39,964 bases of DNA from Verrucomicrobiaceae bacterium. Its GTDB lineage: Bacteria > Verrucomicrobiota > Verrucomicrobiia > Verrucomicrobiales > Akkermansiaceae. Position numbers and translations under genes: made by a program. The notes beneath the pieces were generated by a model that worked only from the letters and a program-made list of their open reading frames with translations, ran no database searches and was not told the DNA's origin. Of this stretch, positions 17,220 to 26,244 are shown piece by piece. The stretch covers positions 1-39,964 of the forward strand of contig JAIYDP010000068.1 of NCBI GenBank assembly GCA_027487435.1. The letters are read 5' to 3'. Numbering within the stretch: position 1 is the first letter of the stretch; each line of letters starts with the position of its first letter.

Positions 17220-19604
17220 TTAGCGTGCTGGGATCAGCGTGGGAGTCTCGGTAGAGGCATTGATGGCGGTGATGGTTGCTCGCACTTCGTTCGCTTTCAT
17301 GAGCATGAGTTGTGCGGGGAAATCTTTTTCTTCCTTGGCAAAATAGTGGGCGACTTTTTCAAGCTCGGGGATGAATGGCTTGGCATGGGTGCCGTAGCTG
17401 AGAAGAATCTTGGTGATTTCTGGGGTGCGGATTTGACTCGCCCATGGATTTTGCAAGGTGAGATACTTCACGCAAGCGGGAAGCCCTTCTTGCACACGAT
17501 GTTTTGCCAAAACGCGCAGGCCTGCTACGCGGACATCTTCGGCAAACATTTCACCGCTAGGAGCAGGGGTCATAATCGCCTCAACGATGGCGGGGAACAA
17601 AGGCTTGATTTGTGCGAGGGTCAAGGTGTCGTAAATGGTAGATATACTGCTGCGCGAACGACCATCTTGATTTTTTAGTCCGGCTTGAATTGCGTTGGCA
17701 AGAGCTTTCGGGTCGGCGTGCGAGAGAAGTTTGAACATTTGTCCGCGCCGATCAAAGATGGCGGAACTGATGAATCGTTGCTGCATGCCACGGGGGTCAC
17801 TTTTTGCATCCACTTCGGGGAGAAGTTGCAGCAGCACAGGAAGAGCTTTGGCTGCTGGTTCGCCGATCATGCAAAGTGCTTCCGCCGACTTAATCCGCAG
17901 CCAAAGATCCTTAATACTGAGTTGCTTGATGAGCGCATCAACCGCAGGGGCGGAGTGTCCACCAAGTTGTTTTAGTGCTTCGCAGGCTCCGTAGCGTGTG
18001 TATCGGTCGCCTGAATCGAGCATGGTGATGAGTTCGTTGATGGGGAAAGGTTGTTTGCGGCGGACGATGGCGGTAGCCGCGCGCTCACGGACAACCGGTG
18101 ACCAGCTAGAAAGACGTTGCAACAAGGCTTGAGGAGTAAGTGTTTCGTAGGCACCATAGCGGTTTTGATTATCCCAACCTTTGCCATCGAGAATGATGGA
18201 CTCAGCTGCGGGGGCATTGAGTTGTGGAGCGATGTTAGGTTGTTTCCCTGTGAGGAGGATTTTTTTAAGCGGCATGGCGTAGGCAAGCAAATAGCCACCC
18301 GTGGCATCCCAATTGCGAAAACTATCAAAATCAGCTTCCGGTGGGCCGAGGTGGGCGAAGCTACCATCGGATTTACGGGCAAGGTCGAAATACCATGAGC
18401 CGAATTCATTCATCCAAGCTCCCGTGGCTTGTGGACCTGCGAGGGCTACTCCAGGCATGGCCCATAGCATGTTGGTGTAGTTGCCAGTGTGTCCGCCATC
18501 GCGCTCAGCACCATGGGCTGCGAGGCTCATACGCGAGAAAAATTCTGCGCCATTTTTTTCGCCTAACATGTTAAACATCACACCAGCCATGCCGCATTTG
18601 CCGTTGTCTTCGTGGGATTCGAGCCAAGGGCTGTGATCACCATAAGGTATCGCGCCTTTGTCGATGTAAAAGCGTAGCAAACGCGAGCTGCGTTCGATGG
18701 CGAGGTCGAGAGCAGGATCTTTGATGCCAGCTTTGCGCGTCATGATCAGAGAAATGGTCAGCGGCACGCCAGGAGCGTTCATCATGCCGTAGCCAAAGAG
18801 TCTGCCATCGGGTTTGGCAAGCTTGTGGCCCCAAGAACCGACGTTGCTTTGCCCTTTGGCGGCTTGAAGCGCAAGACGTTTGAGGCCAGGTAGCACATCC
18901 TTGTCGCCTGTGACGAGATGATATTCGGAGGCTAACATGATGAGGTAGGCGTAGTACCATGTCTGGTAGCTATCCATAGAAACTCCTGCGGCCCACAGTG
19001 CTTCCTTACGTACCAGCGGAAGATATTGCTTTTCCCCGCTGGCGAGCAAAGCGAGAGCGTTAAGAGAGCGAGGGATGGCATCTTGCCGATCATAGCCAGG
19101 CTGTTCCATTCGCTTGGCGAGAGCTTTGCAACCATCTTCGAGGATGCGTTGTGATTTGGGGCAGTTGTAGGGAGCTGTGGAACTGTAGGTGCCAAGGATG
19201 GGAAGCTTGATCTCTACCTCCGATGACGCACCTGCGCGCCAACGAGTGAGCTTAAGAGTCCCATCCGATGACTCGGCAGCCGTGAGAGCCTTACCGAATT
19301 CGGTGCGAGGATCATAGGAAAAAGCAGTGCCGCCCACACCGATGATCACGTCGCCGACTTCAAATATTCCATGGGCAGGGGAATCCTTAGTGACTTGAGT
19401 GATAGCAATTTGACGAGCATATCGCGTGACAAATTTTTCTGTGAACATCCAGCCGCGCAGACCCGTAGCTCCGAGGTTCCAGTCATGCTTCGCAGCTGCG
19501 GGAATGGTTTCACCCTTGGTGAAGTCAGGATTCGGAAATGTTTTGCCACCGCCAGCAGCGAGAGCAGGTAGGGCGAGGGATGCAAATATAGTAACAAATT
19601 TCAT
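17220..19604 (-). CDS. Secreted DUF6288-like protein with PDZ-like and HEAT-repeat regions
   Basis: The protein has about 794 residues. ATG 19604 gives a clean signal peptide (MKFVTIFASLALPALAAG); an upstream in-frame start would add 19 polar residues. After it comes HDWNLGATGLRGW and a PDZ-like segment (about 65-140: SPAHGIFEVGDVIIGVGG). The middle (about 170-460) is a helical, alpha/alpha-toroid-like region with His- and Trp-rich motifs. From about residue 500 there are HEAT-type repeats (VRERAATAIV, YTRYGACEALKQLGG, IKSAEALCMIGEPAAKALP). I assign it to the DUF6288 group common in Verrucomicrobia and Planctomycetes; its function is unknown, with a periplasmic role likely. It follows the thioredoxin-like gene by about 150 bases on the same strand and is probably co-transcribed with it. 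Confidence 0.82.
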   Translation of the reverse strand: MKFVTIFASLALPALAAGGGKTFPNPDFTKGETIPAAAKHDWNLGATGLRGWMFTEKFVTRYARQIAITQVTKDSPAHGIFEVGDVIIGVGGTAFSYDPRTEFGKALTAAESSDGTLKLTRWRAGASSEVEIKLPILGTYSSTAPYNCPKSQRILEDGCKALAKRMEQPGYDRQDAIPRSLNALALLASGEKQYLPLVRKEALWAAGVSMDSYQTWYYAYLIMLASEYHLVTGDKDVLPGLKRLALQAAKGQSNVGSWGHKLAKPDGRLFGYGMMNAPGVPLTISLIMTRKAGIKDPALDLAIERSSRLLRFYIDKGAIPYGDHSPWLESHEDNGKCGMAGVMFNMLGEKNGAEFFSRMSLAAHGAERDGGHTGNYTNMLWAMPGVALAGPQATGAWMNEFGSWYFDLARKSDGSFAHLGPPEADFDSFRNWDATGGYLLAYAMPLKKILLTGKQPNIAPQLNAPAAESIILDGKGWDNQNRYGAYETLTPQALLQRLSSWSPVVRERAATAIVRRKQPFPINELITMLDSGDRYTRYGACEALKQLGGHSAPAVDALIKQLSIKDLWLRIKSAEALCMIGEPAAKALPVLLQLLPEVDAKSDPRGMQQRFISSAIFDRRGQMFKLLSHADPKALANAIQAGLKNQDGRSRSSISTIYDTLTLAQIKPLFPAIVEAIMTPAPSGEMFAEDVRVAGLRVLAKHRVQEGLPACVKYLTLQNPWASQIRTPEITKILLSYGTHAKPFIPELEKVAHYFAKEEKDFPAQLMLMKANEVRATITAINASTETPTLIPAR

Positions 19605-19757
19605 GGGTGTGTGAGTGTATTCATGTGAAACCGAAATGATGGGTCGATGTTTGCGATCCATCGCAGCGATTTATTTTGGATTTCCGGATTGGATTTTTCT
19701 TTGTGGATGGAGTGGCGATTGCGGTATCTTGTGGACGTTTGCTTTTGGCGAAGGTGC

Positions 19758-20771
19758 TTATTCAGCTCCCTCTTTCTTGGCGTTTTTCATTGCCTTCAAT
19801 TCCTCGGCGATACTGTTTTTTACTTGATCGATGTTCTTTGCGATTGCGCTATCAGGATATTCTTTGACGAGTTGATCCATGACCGCGTAGGCACCTTCAA
19901 GATCACCTTTTTCCATGGGGGCGGCAAGACCTACACCAAAGAGCTGACTGTCCCTCGTATCGGGGGAGAGGTAGGGATGTTCTTTAAGGAAAGCTTTCAA
20001 GGCGATCATTGCTTTGTCGTATTCCTTAGCCTTCATCAGCGGTTCAAGCTTCTCTTGAGCGAAATGTTTCATCGCGGTTTCCGCTTTGGCTTCGGCCATT
20101 TTCTTGGCTATCGATTCTTTTCGAACTTTGACGAAGCCGGATTTGTCTCCAGGGTCAAGTTTCGCGATTTGTTCGATCACGTCACTGTAATGAGTATCGA
20201 TCAAATTCACATCAATCATTTGTAAGGCCTCAATCAGTGCTGTGGCCTTATCTGCATTTTCCTTGGCTAACTCAGCTTTTGCGAAAGAAGCGTCACGCTT
20301 TACACGGATTTCTTGGAGTTCTTCGAGGTGGGCAGAGTATTCCTCTGGACTGACTGGATGAAAACCAGTTTGGGCGTAGGGTTTGCCACTGGCATCGCAT
20401 AGAAGGATGGTTGGATAGCCTTCGATTTGGTAGGTTTCTTCGAGGCTCTCATTTTGTTTGGTTGTTTCAGCATCCAATTTTTTCTCCTGCGGAAAATCAA
20501 GTTCCACAAGGACAAATTTTGCGGACGCTGCGGTGAGGAAAGACTTTTGAGCAAAAACATCTTTCCTTAGCTTGATGCATGGTGGACACCAGTCAGAACC
20601 TGTAAATTCGAGCAAGAGGTCTTTCTTCTCGGTCACTGCTTGTTTTTTTGCCGCTTCAAAGTTGGTGATCCAGCCATCGCCGCTAGCGAAGACCGAAGAA
20701 AGGCAGAGGCATAAAGCAAAAAGGCAAGCGGACGAGGAAAGACCTTGCCGCTTATATGGTACTAGTTTCAT
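19758..20771 (-). CDS. Secreted thioredoxin-fold protein with CPPC active site
   Basis: The protein has 337 residues. An N-terminal signal peptide (about 1-30, ending SSVFAS) precedes a thioredoxin-like domain whose redox motif is WCPPC (Cys62, Cys65) within LLLEFTGSDWCPPC. The cis-proline region is YQIEGYPTILLCDASG. The C-terminal half (about 165-337) is charged and helical, with TPR-like spacing (EYDKAMIALKAFLKEHPYL, DLEGAYAVMDQLVKEYPDSAIAKN), and probably mediates protein contact. The likely role is a periplasmic disulfide reductase or isomerase. It is the upstream gene of the pair with the DUF6288-like protein. CPPC in place of CGHC or CGPC affects redox potential, so direction of function is not predicted. 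Confidence 0.88.
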   Translation of the reverse strand: MKLVPYKRQGLSSSACLFALCLCLSSVFASGDGWITNFEAAKKQAVTEKKDLLLEFTGSDWCPPCIKLRKDVFAQKSFLTAASAKFVLVELDFPQEKKLDAETTKQNESLEETYQIEGYPTILLCDASGKPYAQTGFHPVSPEEYSAHLEELQEIRVKRDASFAKAELAKENADKATALIEALQMIDVNLIDTHYSDVIEQIAKLDPGDKSGFVKVRKESIAKKMAEAKAETAMKHFAQEKLEPLMKAKEYDKAMIALKAFLKEHPYLSPDTRDSQLFGVGLAAPMEKGDLEGAYAVMDQLVKEYPDSAIAKNIDQVKNSIAEELKAMKNAKKEGAE

Positions 20772-21045
20772 AGTTTATACGGAGTCTGAGAGAACTCGTT
20801 GAAGATTTTCAAGAAATACGATCCAATGCAGTTCAAGAATACGTAAGATGAGCTTCAAACCTTGCAGACGATTGATGAAAATGTTTATCCTAGCTGGCAA
20901 ACAAGAGGTTCGGGCTACGAATGCAATCTTTTCACCAAACCCAAAGATATGGCGCGAAGGTCTGAAATGCCTTGCGTGGCAAATGATGGCAGTGAATGGC
21001 GGCGTTATACTTGGGATTTCGGGATTATGTTGAGACATAAGCAAG
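20772..21045. repeat. Gene-free stretch containing interspersed-repeat copy 2
   Basis: No convincing gene is present. The segment 20960-21025 on the plus strand resembles the reverse complement of about 957-1025, sharing TCTGAAATGCCTTGC, GCAAATGATG and GGATTTCGGG. Conceptual translation of the two gives similar short peptides (EMPCVANDGSEWRR against EMPCSANDDSECQR), so the element may descend from a coding or repeat sequence. The promoter for the minus-strand thioredoxin-like gene must lie within or next to it. Confidence 0.5.
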
Positions 21046-21072
21046 AAAAACGGCCTCCTTTTCGGGAGGCCG
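21046..21072 (-). terminator. Rho-independent terminator of the 1257-residue secreted-protein gene
   Basis: CGGCCTCC (21051-21058) pairs with GGAGGCCG (21065-21072), an 8-base GC-rich stem with a 6-base loop. On the minus strand it is followed by TTTTTC. It lies about 40 bases past the stop codon at 21113. Confidence 0.85.
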
Positions 21073-21112
21073 CTCTGCACAAGAATGATCAGTCAAGGAA
21101 TGCGATGGGCCA

Positions 21113-24100
21113 CTATGGCGCAATGCCTACTTTGAGTCTGGCAAATTTCTTTTCGTCAGGGTCTTTTGCGATTGTTAGAACCACCGTGTCGGTGCCGTTG
21201 GAGTTATTTGTCACGGTCACACCCTCTGTGGAGCTTGCGGTATTTGCACCCACATTGTAGATCGTAGTCCATGTGACGAGGTTGGTGCTGACTTCGATGG
21301 TAGTGCTGACAGATGGATCGACAGAAGCTTGATTGCGTAGGAAGGAGAAGCTCATGTTGGATCCGTTTGTACTGATTGCAGGAAGTTTCTGCAGATCTTT
21401 GGTGTCTTTATCACCACCTAGCACGAATTCGATGGCATTGGGGACTCCATCGCCGTCGAAGTCTGCGCTAGCATCTCCCGTTGGAGAGTTGACGTTTGCC
21501 CAAGTCGTATAAGGAGAGCTTGGCGTTGCTACCGCTGCAAAGAACTCGGCGGCTACGGTATGCGATCCAGTGAGGTTGCCGCCGGAGAAGGCGTAGTTGG
21601 CAGTTCCGGCACTCGGGACAAACGCATAAGCACAGACATGGCCGTCCCACGGTGATGGGCTACCACTTGCTTGGGCGGTGGATCTTCTTCCTTCGAGAGG
21701 TGTTAGAGCGGTTACCAGTGTGACGTTGGCGCTGTTGCCGTCGCCGCCCATACCATGAGAAGCGATAACGATCGACTTGGCGGTGGTGGTGGATAGAGTG
21801 ACACTTTTTGAGGCTTGTTGTGAAATGGCTGTTTGTCCGAAGCCTGGGGCCGTGCCAGATAGGGCAAAGGCGGTAACACTGCCGCGAGAATCCACTGATG
21901 CCGAGATGGCTCCGTTGACGTGAACTGCGCTAGGATTATCGAGATACCAAATGTCATTGAAAATTTGGTCAACGACTGTCCCCCCGATGGGGTTTCTGTC
22001 AATGATTTTGGTTAATGCCACACCGTCGTAAGTAACTGCGATAGAATTTCCGGCAAGGCTGCCGGGGTTGCCGTTTTCGCCCGTGACAATGACTACCAAC
22101 TTGTCCGAAGTGCTCGCATTGATGGTGCCGGTAAGTGTTGAGGCGTTTGCGCTCCATGAGGTAGCAGCATCGACAGTGATGGTCTCTCTTGCTGGACTAG
22201 AATCGGCATTAACAGTGATCGTGGTGTCGTCGGAGATGGCTGACGTGGTATCGACAGCAGTGCCATTGAGATTCGTGATCACAGCCCCAGTGGCGATTTG
22301 CAAGGTGATCGGTCCGACACCTCCTGGGCTAACGTGAACAGCGAAGCGAGAAGGATTATCGGTTCGGCTTACGGCGTTGATTGTGATTGCTGGAGATCCG
22401 CTATTTACGAAATCAGTGACATCCACTGTTGTTGGATTGATGACTTGGTTGAAGGTAACGAAGTAGGTGAAGGCTTGCGTCGAAAGAACGGGGCCGCCAG
22501 CTTGGTTGTCAATGATCGAGGTGACGGTGGGCAATGGATCGGGTGTGACGGTGATGGTTGTGTCGTCCTGGATGGCGGCGGTGGCATCAAGCGAGTTGCC
22601 GATGAGGTCAGTGATCGTTGCTCCGGCGTTGATTTGAAGGTTGACACTTCCTGCTCCCGTAGGAGTGACGACCACGGTGTAGGTGGCGGGATTGGCGGTG
22701 GGGCTGACACTATTGATATTGAGTGGAGCGGTGCCAGCGTTAGAGAAATCAGCGATATTCACAGTGGAGCCGTTGATGGCCTCATTAAAAGTTACGGTAT
22801 AGGTAACAGAATTGAATGCGACGATTGAGCCACTCGGGACGTTGTAGGTAATCGAGGCAAGGGTAGGTGCGGTAATGTCACTTATCACATTGATTGTTGT
22901 GTCGTCAGTAACAGCTGACGTAGTATCCATCGTATTGCCCACGGGATCTCCAATGGTCGCTCCAGCAATGGTTTGCAATTGGACGGTGCCAGCGGTGCTA
23001 GGGGTTACAGTCACTTCGAACGCAGCGGGATTCAACGTGCCTCTGATGCTATTGATGGAGATGCTTGCGTTACCTGCATTGGAAAAGTCTGAGCTCGTGA
23101 GGGTGGACGCATTCATGGACTCACTAAACGTTACGGTGTAAACGATAGAGCCGGTGCCGAGGGGGAGGTCAGCTCCTGCACGGTTATCAACGATAGAACT
23201 AATCGTCGGCTTTACGGTTTCAGCGGTATTTACGATGGTGAGTGGCACGGAGATTGCATAAACTGACCTAGCGACGTTGGTACGATCCGTAAAGCGGTTC
23301 CAGACACGAGCGGCTGTGTTGGCATTCGAGCTGCCCCGGGCAATGTCATCCACCGCATCAGTGGTGTCACCCAAGGCATTAACATGGTTTCCAGCAGAGT
23401 CGCATCCCGTCGCAACATCCATGCCATGGTTAACATTCGGAGTCACGGCCTGGTTGCCATTTTGATTGAGAAATGGCGAATAGAATATGGGAGCAGGAGG
23501 GGTAACAAGTGTATTCGTGACCCGAGTAGAATTGTTGCCCGTTCCGGTAGCATTAACGACTCCGACAGAGTCTTCAAACGGATTGCTCCAAGTATTCCAG
23601 ATATCCGCGTTATTTCGTGCGATACATGTGGTTCCATTTACGACATACACGGGTTCGCCAGCGCCACCTCGAGTGTGCCCGCCTGTTAAGTCACCGGTTC
23701 CGGTGTTATCTTTCACATGCCGTTTTGCCGAGAGCGCCTGGGTGGTAGTGCCATCAAGATTGACTGTGACCATAGCTCTCCAATACGTCCCACTCAGAGC
23801 GGGCACTGCCCAAGCCTGAGTTGTTGCGAAGTCGTTGTAAAAATTCGGATCGTTGGATGTCGTCGTCGTGAATCCAGAGGTGTGTAAAGCAATGCGATAC
23901 TTATCACCAATTTTCCAAGCGGCGCCCGTATTGGGGTTGATACCACCGTTGGCACTTAGGTTGAGCACTCCGAGTTGGCAACGAAGAGGCGGTGCGAGTG
24001 TTACCGTACCAGTGCTCGTAGAGCTTTTGCCCGCAGAGTCGGATACACGCAATTGAATCGTATTAGGAGACCCCACCGCGAAGGACCAGATGGTTTTGAG

Positions 24101-24886
24101 ATTTTCATAAGTGATGGCAGTCGGTGAAACTCCCGTGACATCTCCGAAGGTGTTGTCATTGTTGAGATCCCATTCATAAGATGTGATGGTTTGTCCATCC
24201 GATGGTAGCGATGCGCTAGCATTTAGCGAGAGCGAACCCGTGCTCGGCACGGTGTAAGGACCACCAGCGTTTGCTTCTGGATTCACACGGGTTTGAATGA
24301 AGCTAAGTTTCACATCATCGAAAGCAACTTCTTCTCCCGAGTTGATTCCTTTGCTTAGTAGTCGAATCTGCAAGGGTTGACCGACTAATGCAGCATTTGC
24401 GGTAGTGTAGGTATAACTGACTGTAGAAGTGACTACCGAATCCTCAGCTACTGCAAGAGAATTGTCGTCTTCGGCAAGAACCGTGCTGCCAGCCAATAGC
24501 TGAACACGATATCCGGGAAATCCACTTCTAAACTTGGTGTTGGCAACCTTGACTGTCAAAGTGTAAGCAGAATCGACCAGAAGATTGCTGGCGAGTGTTT
24601 GTGATAGACCGTCTTCATTTGAGCTACTTGTCACTGTGGTCACGTTAGCACCATCTGGCGCTTCAGCGGTGAGGTCGATTTCGGAACTAGGATTGAGTAA
24701 TACGACATTGCCATCATTGAAAATAGTCCAGTCGGGAATATTTGCTAGCGTGCCGCCGTCTTGAAGGACGGGGTTCTCGAAGCTCGGGTTGGCAATGGTA
24801 ATCGACTGCTGAGCCGATGTTATGCCGCTAGTGATCAGCACGCTAACGAGCAAATGGGGAATAGGTTTATTTAGGATTTGTTTCAT
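21113..24886 (-). CDS. Giant secreted protein: PKD-like, three Ig-like repeats, DGDG/FARL C-terminal module
   Basis: The protein has 1257 residues with a signal peptide (about 1-25, ending TSAQQ). Residues about 28-195 begin SITIANPSFENP, a jelly-roll carbohydrate-binding-like layout. A PKD-type domain (about 205-300, ITSYEWDLNNDNTFGDV) follows. Three tandem repeats of about 110 residues lie at about 557-890, each starting like PTISSIVDNRAG and containing VTYTVTFNEAI and DDTTI, as in SbsA/Big-type Ig domains. A Ser/Thr-rich domain follows at about 893-1120. The last 130 residues are the module also seen in three neighbours: YTTWANVN, DFDGDGVPNAIEFVLGG, then KKFARLKVGIAP at the end. There is no beta-barrel or PEP-CTERM. 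A cell-surface or matrix role is likely. It diverges from the regulator at 25098. Confidence 0.88.
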   Translation of the reverse strand: MKQILNKPIPHLLVSVLITSGITSAQQSITIANPSFENPVLQDGGTLANIPDWTIFNDGNVVLLNPSSEIDLTAEAPDGANVTTVTSSSNEDGLSQTLASNLLVDSAYTLTVKVANTKFRSGFPGYRVQLLAGSTVLAEDDNSLAVAEDSVVTSTVSYTYTTANAALVGQPLQIRLLSKGINSGEEVAFDDVKLSFIQTRVNPEANAGGPYTVPSTGSLSLNASASLPSDGQTITSYEWDLNNDNTFGDVTGVSPTAITYENLKTIWSFAVGSPNTIQLRVSDSAGKSSTSTGTVTLAPPLRCQLGVLNLSANGGINPNTGAAWKIGDKYRIALHTSGFTTTTSNDPNFYNDFATTQAWAVPALSGTYWRAMVTVNLDGTTTQALSAKRHVKDNTGTGDLTGGHTRGGAGEPVYVVNGTTCIARNNADIWNTWSNPFEDSVGVVNATGTGNNSTRVTNTLVTPPAPIFYSPFLNQNGNQAVTPNVNHGMDVATGCDSAGNHVNALGDTTDAVDDIARGSSNANTAARVWNRFTDRTNVARSVYAISVPLTIVNTAETVKPTISSIVDNRAGADLPLGTGSIVYTVTFSESMNASTLTSSDFSNAGNASISINSIRGTLNPAAFEVTVTPSTAGTVQLQTIAGATIGDPVGNTMDTTSAVTDDTTINVISDITAPTLASITYNVPSGSIVAFNSVTYTVTFNEAINGSTVNIADFSNAGTAPLNINSVSPTANPATYTVVVTPTGAGSVNLQINAGATITDLIGNSLDATAAIQDDTTITVTPDPLPTVTSIIDNQAGGPVLSTQAFTYFVTFNQVINPTTVDVTDFVNSGSPAITINAVSRTDNPSRFAVHVSPGGVGPITLQIATGAVITNLNGTAVDTTSAISDDTTITVNADSSPARETITVDAATSWSANASTLTGTINASTSDKLVVIVTGENGNPGSLAGNSIAVTYDGVALTKIIDRNPIGGTVVDQIFNDIWYLDNPSAVHVNGAISASVDSRGSVTAFALSGTAPGFGQTAISQQASKSVTLSTTTAKSIVIASHGMGGDGNSANVTLVTALTPLEGRRSTAQASGSPSPWDGHVCAYAFVPSAGTANYAFSGGNLTGSHTVAAEFFAAVATPSSPYTTWANVNSPTGDASADFDGDGVPNAIEFVLGGDKDTKDLQKLPAISTNGSNMSFSFLRNQASVDPSVSTTIEVSTNLVTWTTIYNVGANTASSTEGVTVTNNSNGTDTVVLTIAKDPDEKKFARLKVGIAP

Positions 24887-24953
24887 TTTTATTATTTTGA
24901 TAGTGAGTTACCCTGAAGTAAAAATCAAATCACCATGATTGTATTGTTTGAAA

Positions 24954-24977
24954 TCAAGAATCTTGAGCTTGATCAAG
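24954..24977. promoter_or_regulatory. Two adjacent palindromes between divergent genes
   Basis: TCAAGAATCTTGA (24954-24966) is a perfect 13-base palindrome around one base, and CTTGATCAAG (24968-24977) is a perfect 10-base palindrome next to it; both use CTTGA/TCAAG half-sites. They lie between the secreted-protein gene start (24886) and the regulator start (25098). A wider pair, CGTTTA (25007-25012) and TAAACG (25030-25035), lies closer to the regulator. They are candidate operators of the adjacent hybrid regulator; binding is inference. Confidence 0.5.
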
Positions 24978-25097
24978 ACCTTAGCAATAAAATCGTGCTC
25001 ACCTGACGTTTACCATTCACTACGTGTGATAAACGAAATCGCTATTGGAAAGGATTTTTGATTTGACGTCTGAACCCTTTTGGGGTACAGTTTCTTC

Positions 25098-26165
25098 ATG
25101 ATGAAGTTGCGAATTTATTCGGCAGCGGAGCAGGTCGCTACCCATTTGCGGGCTCTATTGCAAGCAGGAGCATGGCGGGAGGAGATGCCGGGAGTGGTAT
25201 CGCTTGCGTCGGAGCTTGGAGTCAACCATAAGACCGTAGAGGCTGCGCTCAAGCTGTTGACGTGCGAGGGTATACTGGTTAGTCAAGGTGCCCGAAAGTC
25301 GCGCAAGATTCCTTTCATGGACAAAGTGGTGGATCGGCCTTCGTTGCGAATCGGAATCCTCGTGCATGATGCCATTGAGCTACAAACCGACTACTTGGTG
25401 GAGATTCGGCACCAGTTGATCGAGAGCGGGCATACACCTTTTGTCGCACATAAATCGTTGATCGACTTGGGAATGGATGTGGAGAAAGTGGCGCATTTTG
25501 TCGCGGAAAATCCAGCAAACGCATGGTTGATCGTATCGGCTCCACGCGAGGTGGTTGAATGGTTTTCGTTACAGCCTGTGCCTTTTTTTGGTCTCTTTGC
25601 GCAAATTCGAAGATTGCAGTATGCGAGTGCTGGTCCAGACAAGACACCTGCTTACATGGAAGTCGTTCGCAAGCTCGTCAACTATGGACATCAACGCATC
25701 GTACTATTGGCGCGATCTCTGCATCGGTATCCGATTCCAGGCCATTCCGAGAGGCATTTTCTTCGAGCATTGAGCGCGGCGGGGATTGAGGTGAGTGACT
25801 ATCATTTTCCTTTTTGGGAGGATACGAAGGATGCTTTTCATCACTGTCTTGAAGGATTGTTTCAAGCGACACCGCCAACGGCTTTACTGGTCGAGGAGCC
25901 GATATTATTCGCGGCGGTGCAGCAGTTTCTCGCGGAGCGAGGCATTCGCGTGCCTGGCGATGTTTCGCTGGTTTGTGCAGATCCGGATCCCACTTTTGCG
26001 TGGAGGATTCCCACAGTGGCGCACATTCGCTGGGATAGTGCACCTTGTGTGAGGAGAGTGGTTCATTGGGCGAATCATTTGGCCAGTGGTAAGGAAGATC
26101 GCCGCCGATTGCTAACCGCTGCGGAGTTTGTCGATGGAGGGACCATCGGCCCGGTGAAACTGTAA
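25098..26165 (+). CDS. Hybrid transcription regulator: GntR-type HTH with LacI-type ligand-binding domain
   Basis: The protein has about 355 residues. The first 70 form a GntR winged helix (AAEQVATHLRALLQAG, then VVSLASELGVNHKTVEAALKLL and a wing LTCEGILVSQG). The rest, from about residue 85, is a periplasmic-binding-protein/LacI-like sensor (RIGILVHDAIE, GHQRIVLLAR, PPTALLVEEP, RGIRVPGDVSLVCADPDPTFAW). A TTG at 25080 extends the frame; ATG 25098 is preferred. The start codon lies inside the palindrome CTTCAT-G-ATGAAG (25094-25106), a possible autoregulatory site. It diverges from the 1257-residue secreted-protein gene and converges with the esterase-like giant. It is paralogous to the regulator at 37454; both end in a FVDGGTIGP motif. 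The ligand is unknown, probably a sugar. Confidence 0.9.
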   Translation: MMKLRIYSAAEQVATHLRALLQAGAWREEMPGVVSLASELGVNHKTVEAALKLLTCEGILVSQGARKSRKIPFMDKVVDRPSLRIGILVHDAIELQTDYLVEIRHQLIESGHTPFVAHKSLIDLGMDVEKVAHFVAENPANAWLIVSAPREVVEWFSLQPVPFFGLFAQIRRLQYASAGPDKTPAYMEVVRKLVNYGHQRIVLLARSLHRYPIPGHSERHFLRALSAAGIEVSDYHFPFWEDTKDAFHHCLEGLFQATPPTALLVEEPILFAAVQQFLAERGIRVPGDVSLVCADPDPTFAWRIPTVAHIRWDSAPCVRRVVHWANHLASGKEDRRRLLTAAEFVDGGTIGPVKL

Positions 26166-26212
26166 TCAAAATTTGAGATACAACTACGATTTCGCCTTGG
26201 GATAGGAGAAAT

Positions 26213-26227
26213 GAGGCGGCCTCTTTT
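26213..26227 (+). terminator. Weak terminator-like hairpin after the first hybrid regulator
   Basis: GAGG-CGG-CCTC (26213-26223) followed by TTTT lies between the convergent stops at 26165 and 26245. The stem is only 4 bases, so this is a weak call. Confidence 0.3.
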
Positions 26228-26244
26228 CAGCGTTGTGAGTCAGC

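Noticed and set aside
17096..17220. tRNA-borne integration site of a genomic island
   Set aside because: No integrase, no repeated tRNA 3' end and no change of composition was seen on either side within the window.
20862..21260. 132-residue plus-strand frame
   Set aside because: It runs through the interspersed repeat, the terminator hairpin and into the antisense strand of the next gene; only about 24 residues resemble the other repeat copy, so it is not treated as a gene.
22298..22828. 176-residue plus-strand open frame
   Set aside because: It is antisense to the Ig-like repeats of the 1257-residue protein. Repetitive low-stop coding sequence produces long antisense frames, and the composition (Asp/Gly/Ser runs) is not protein-like.
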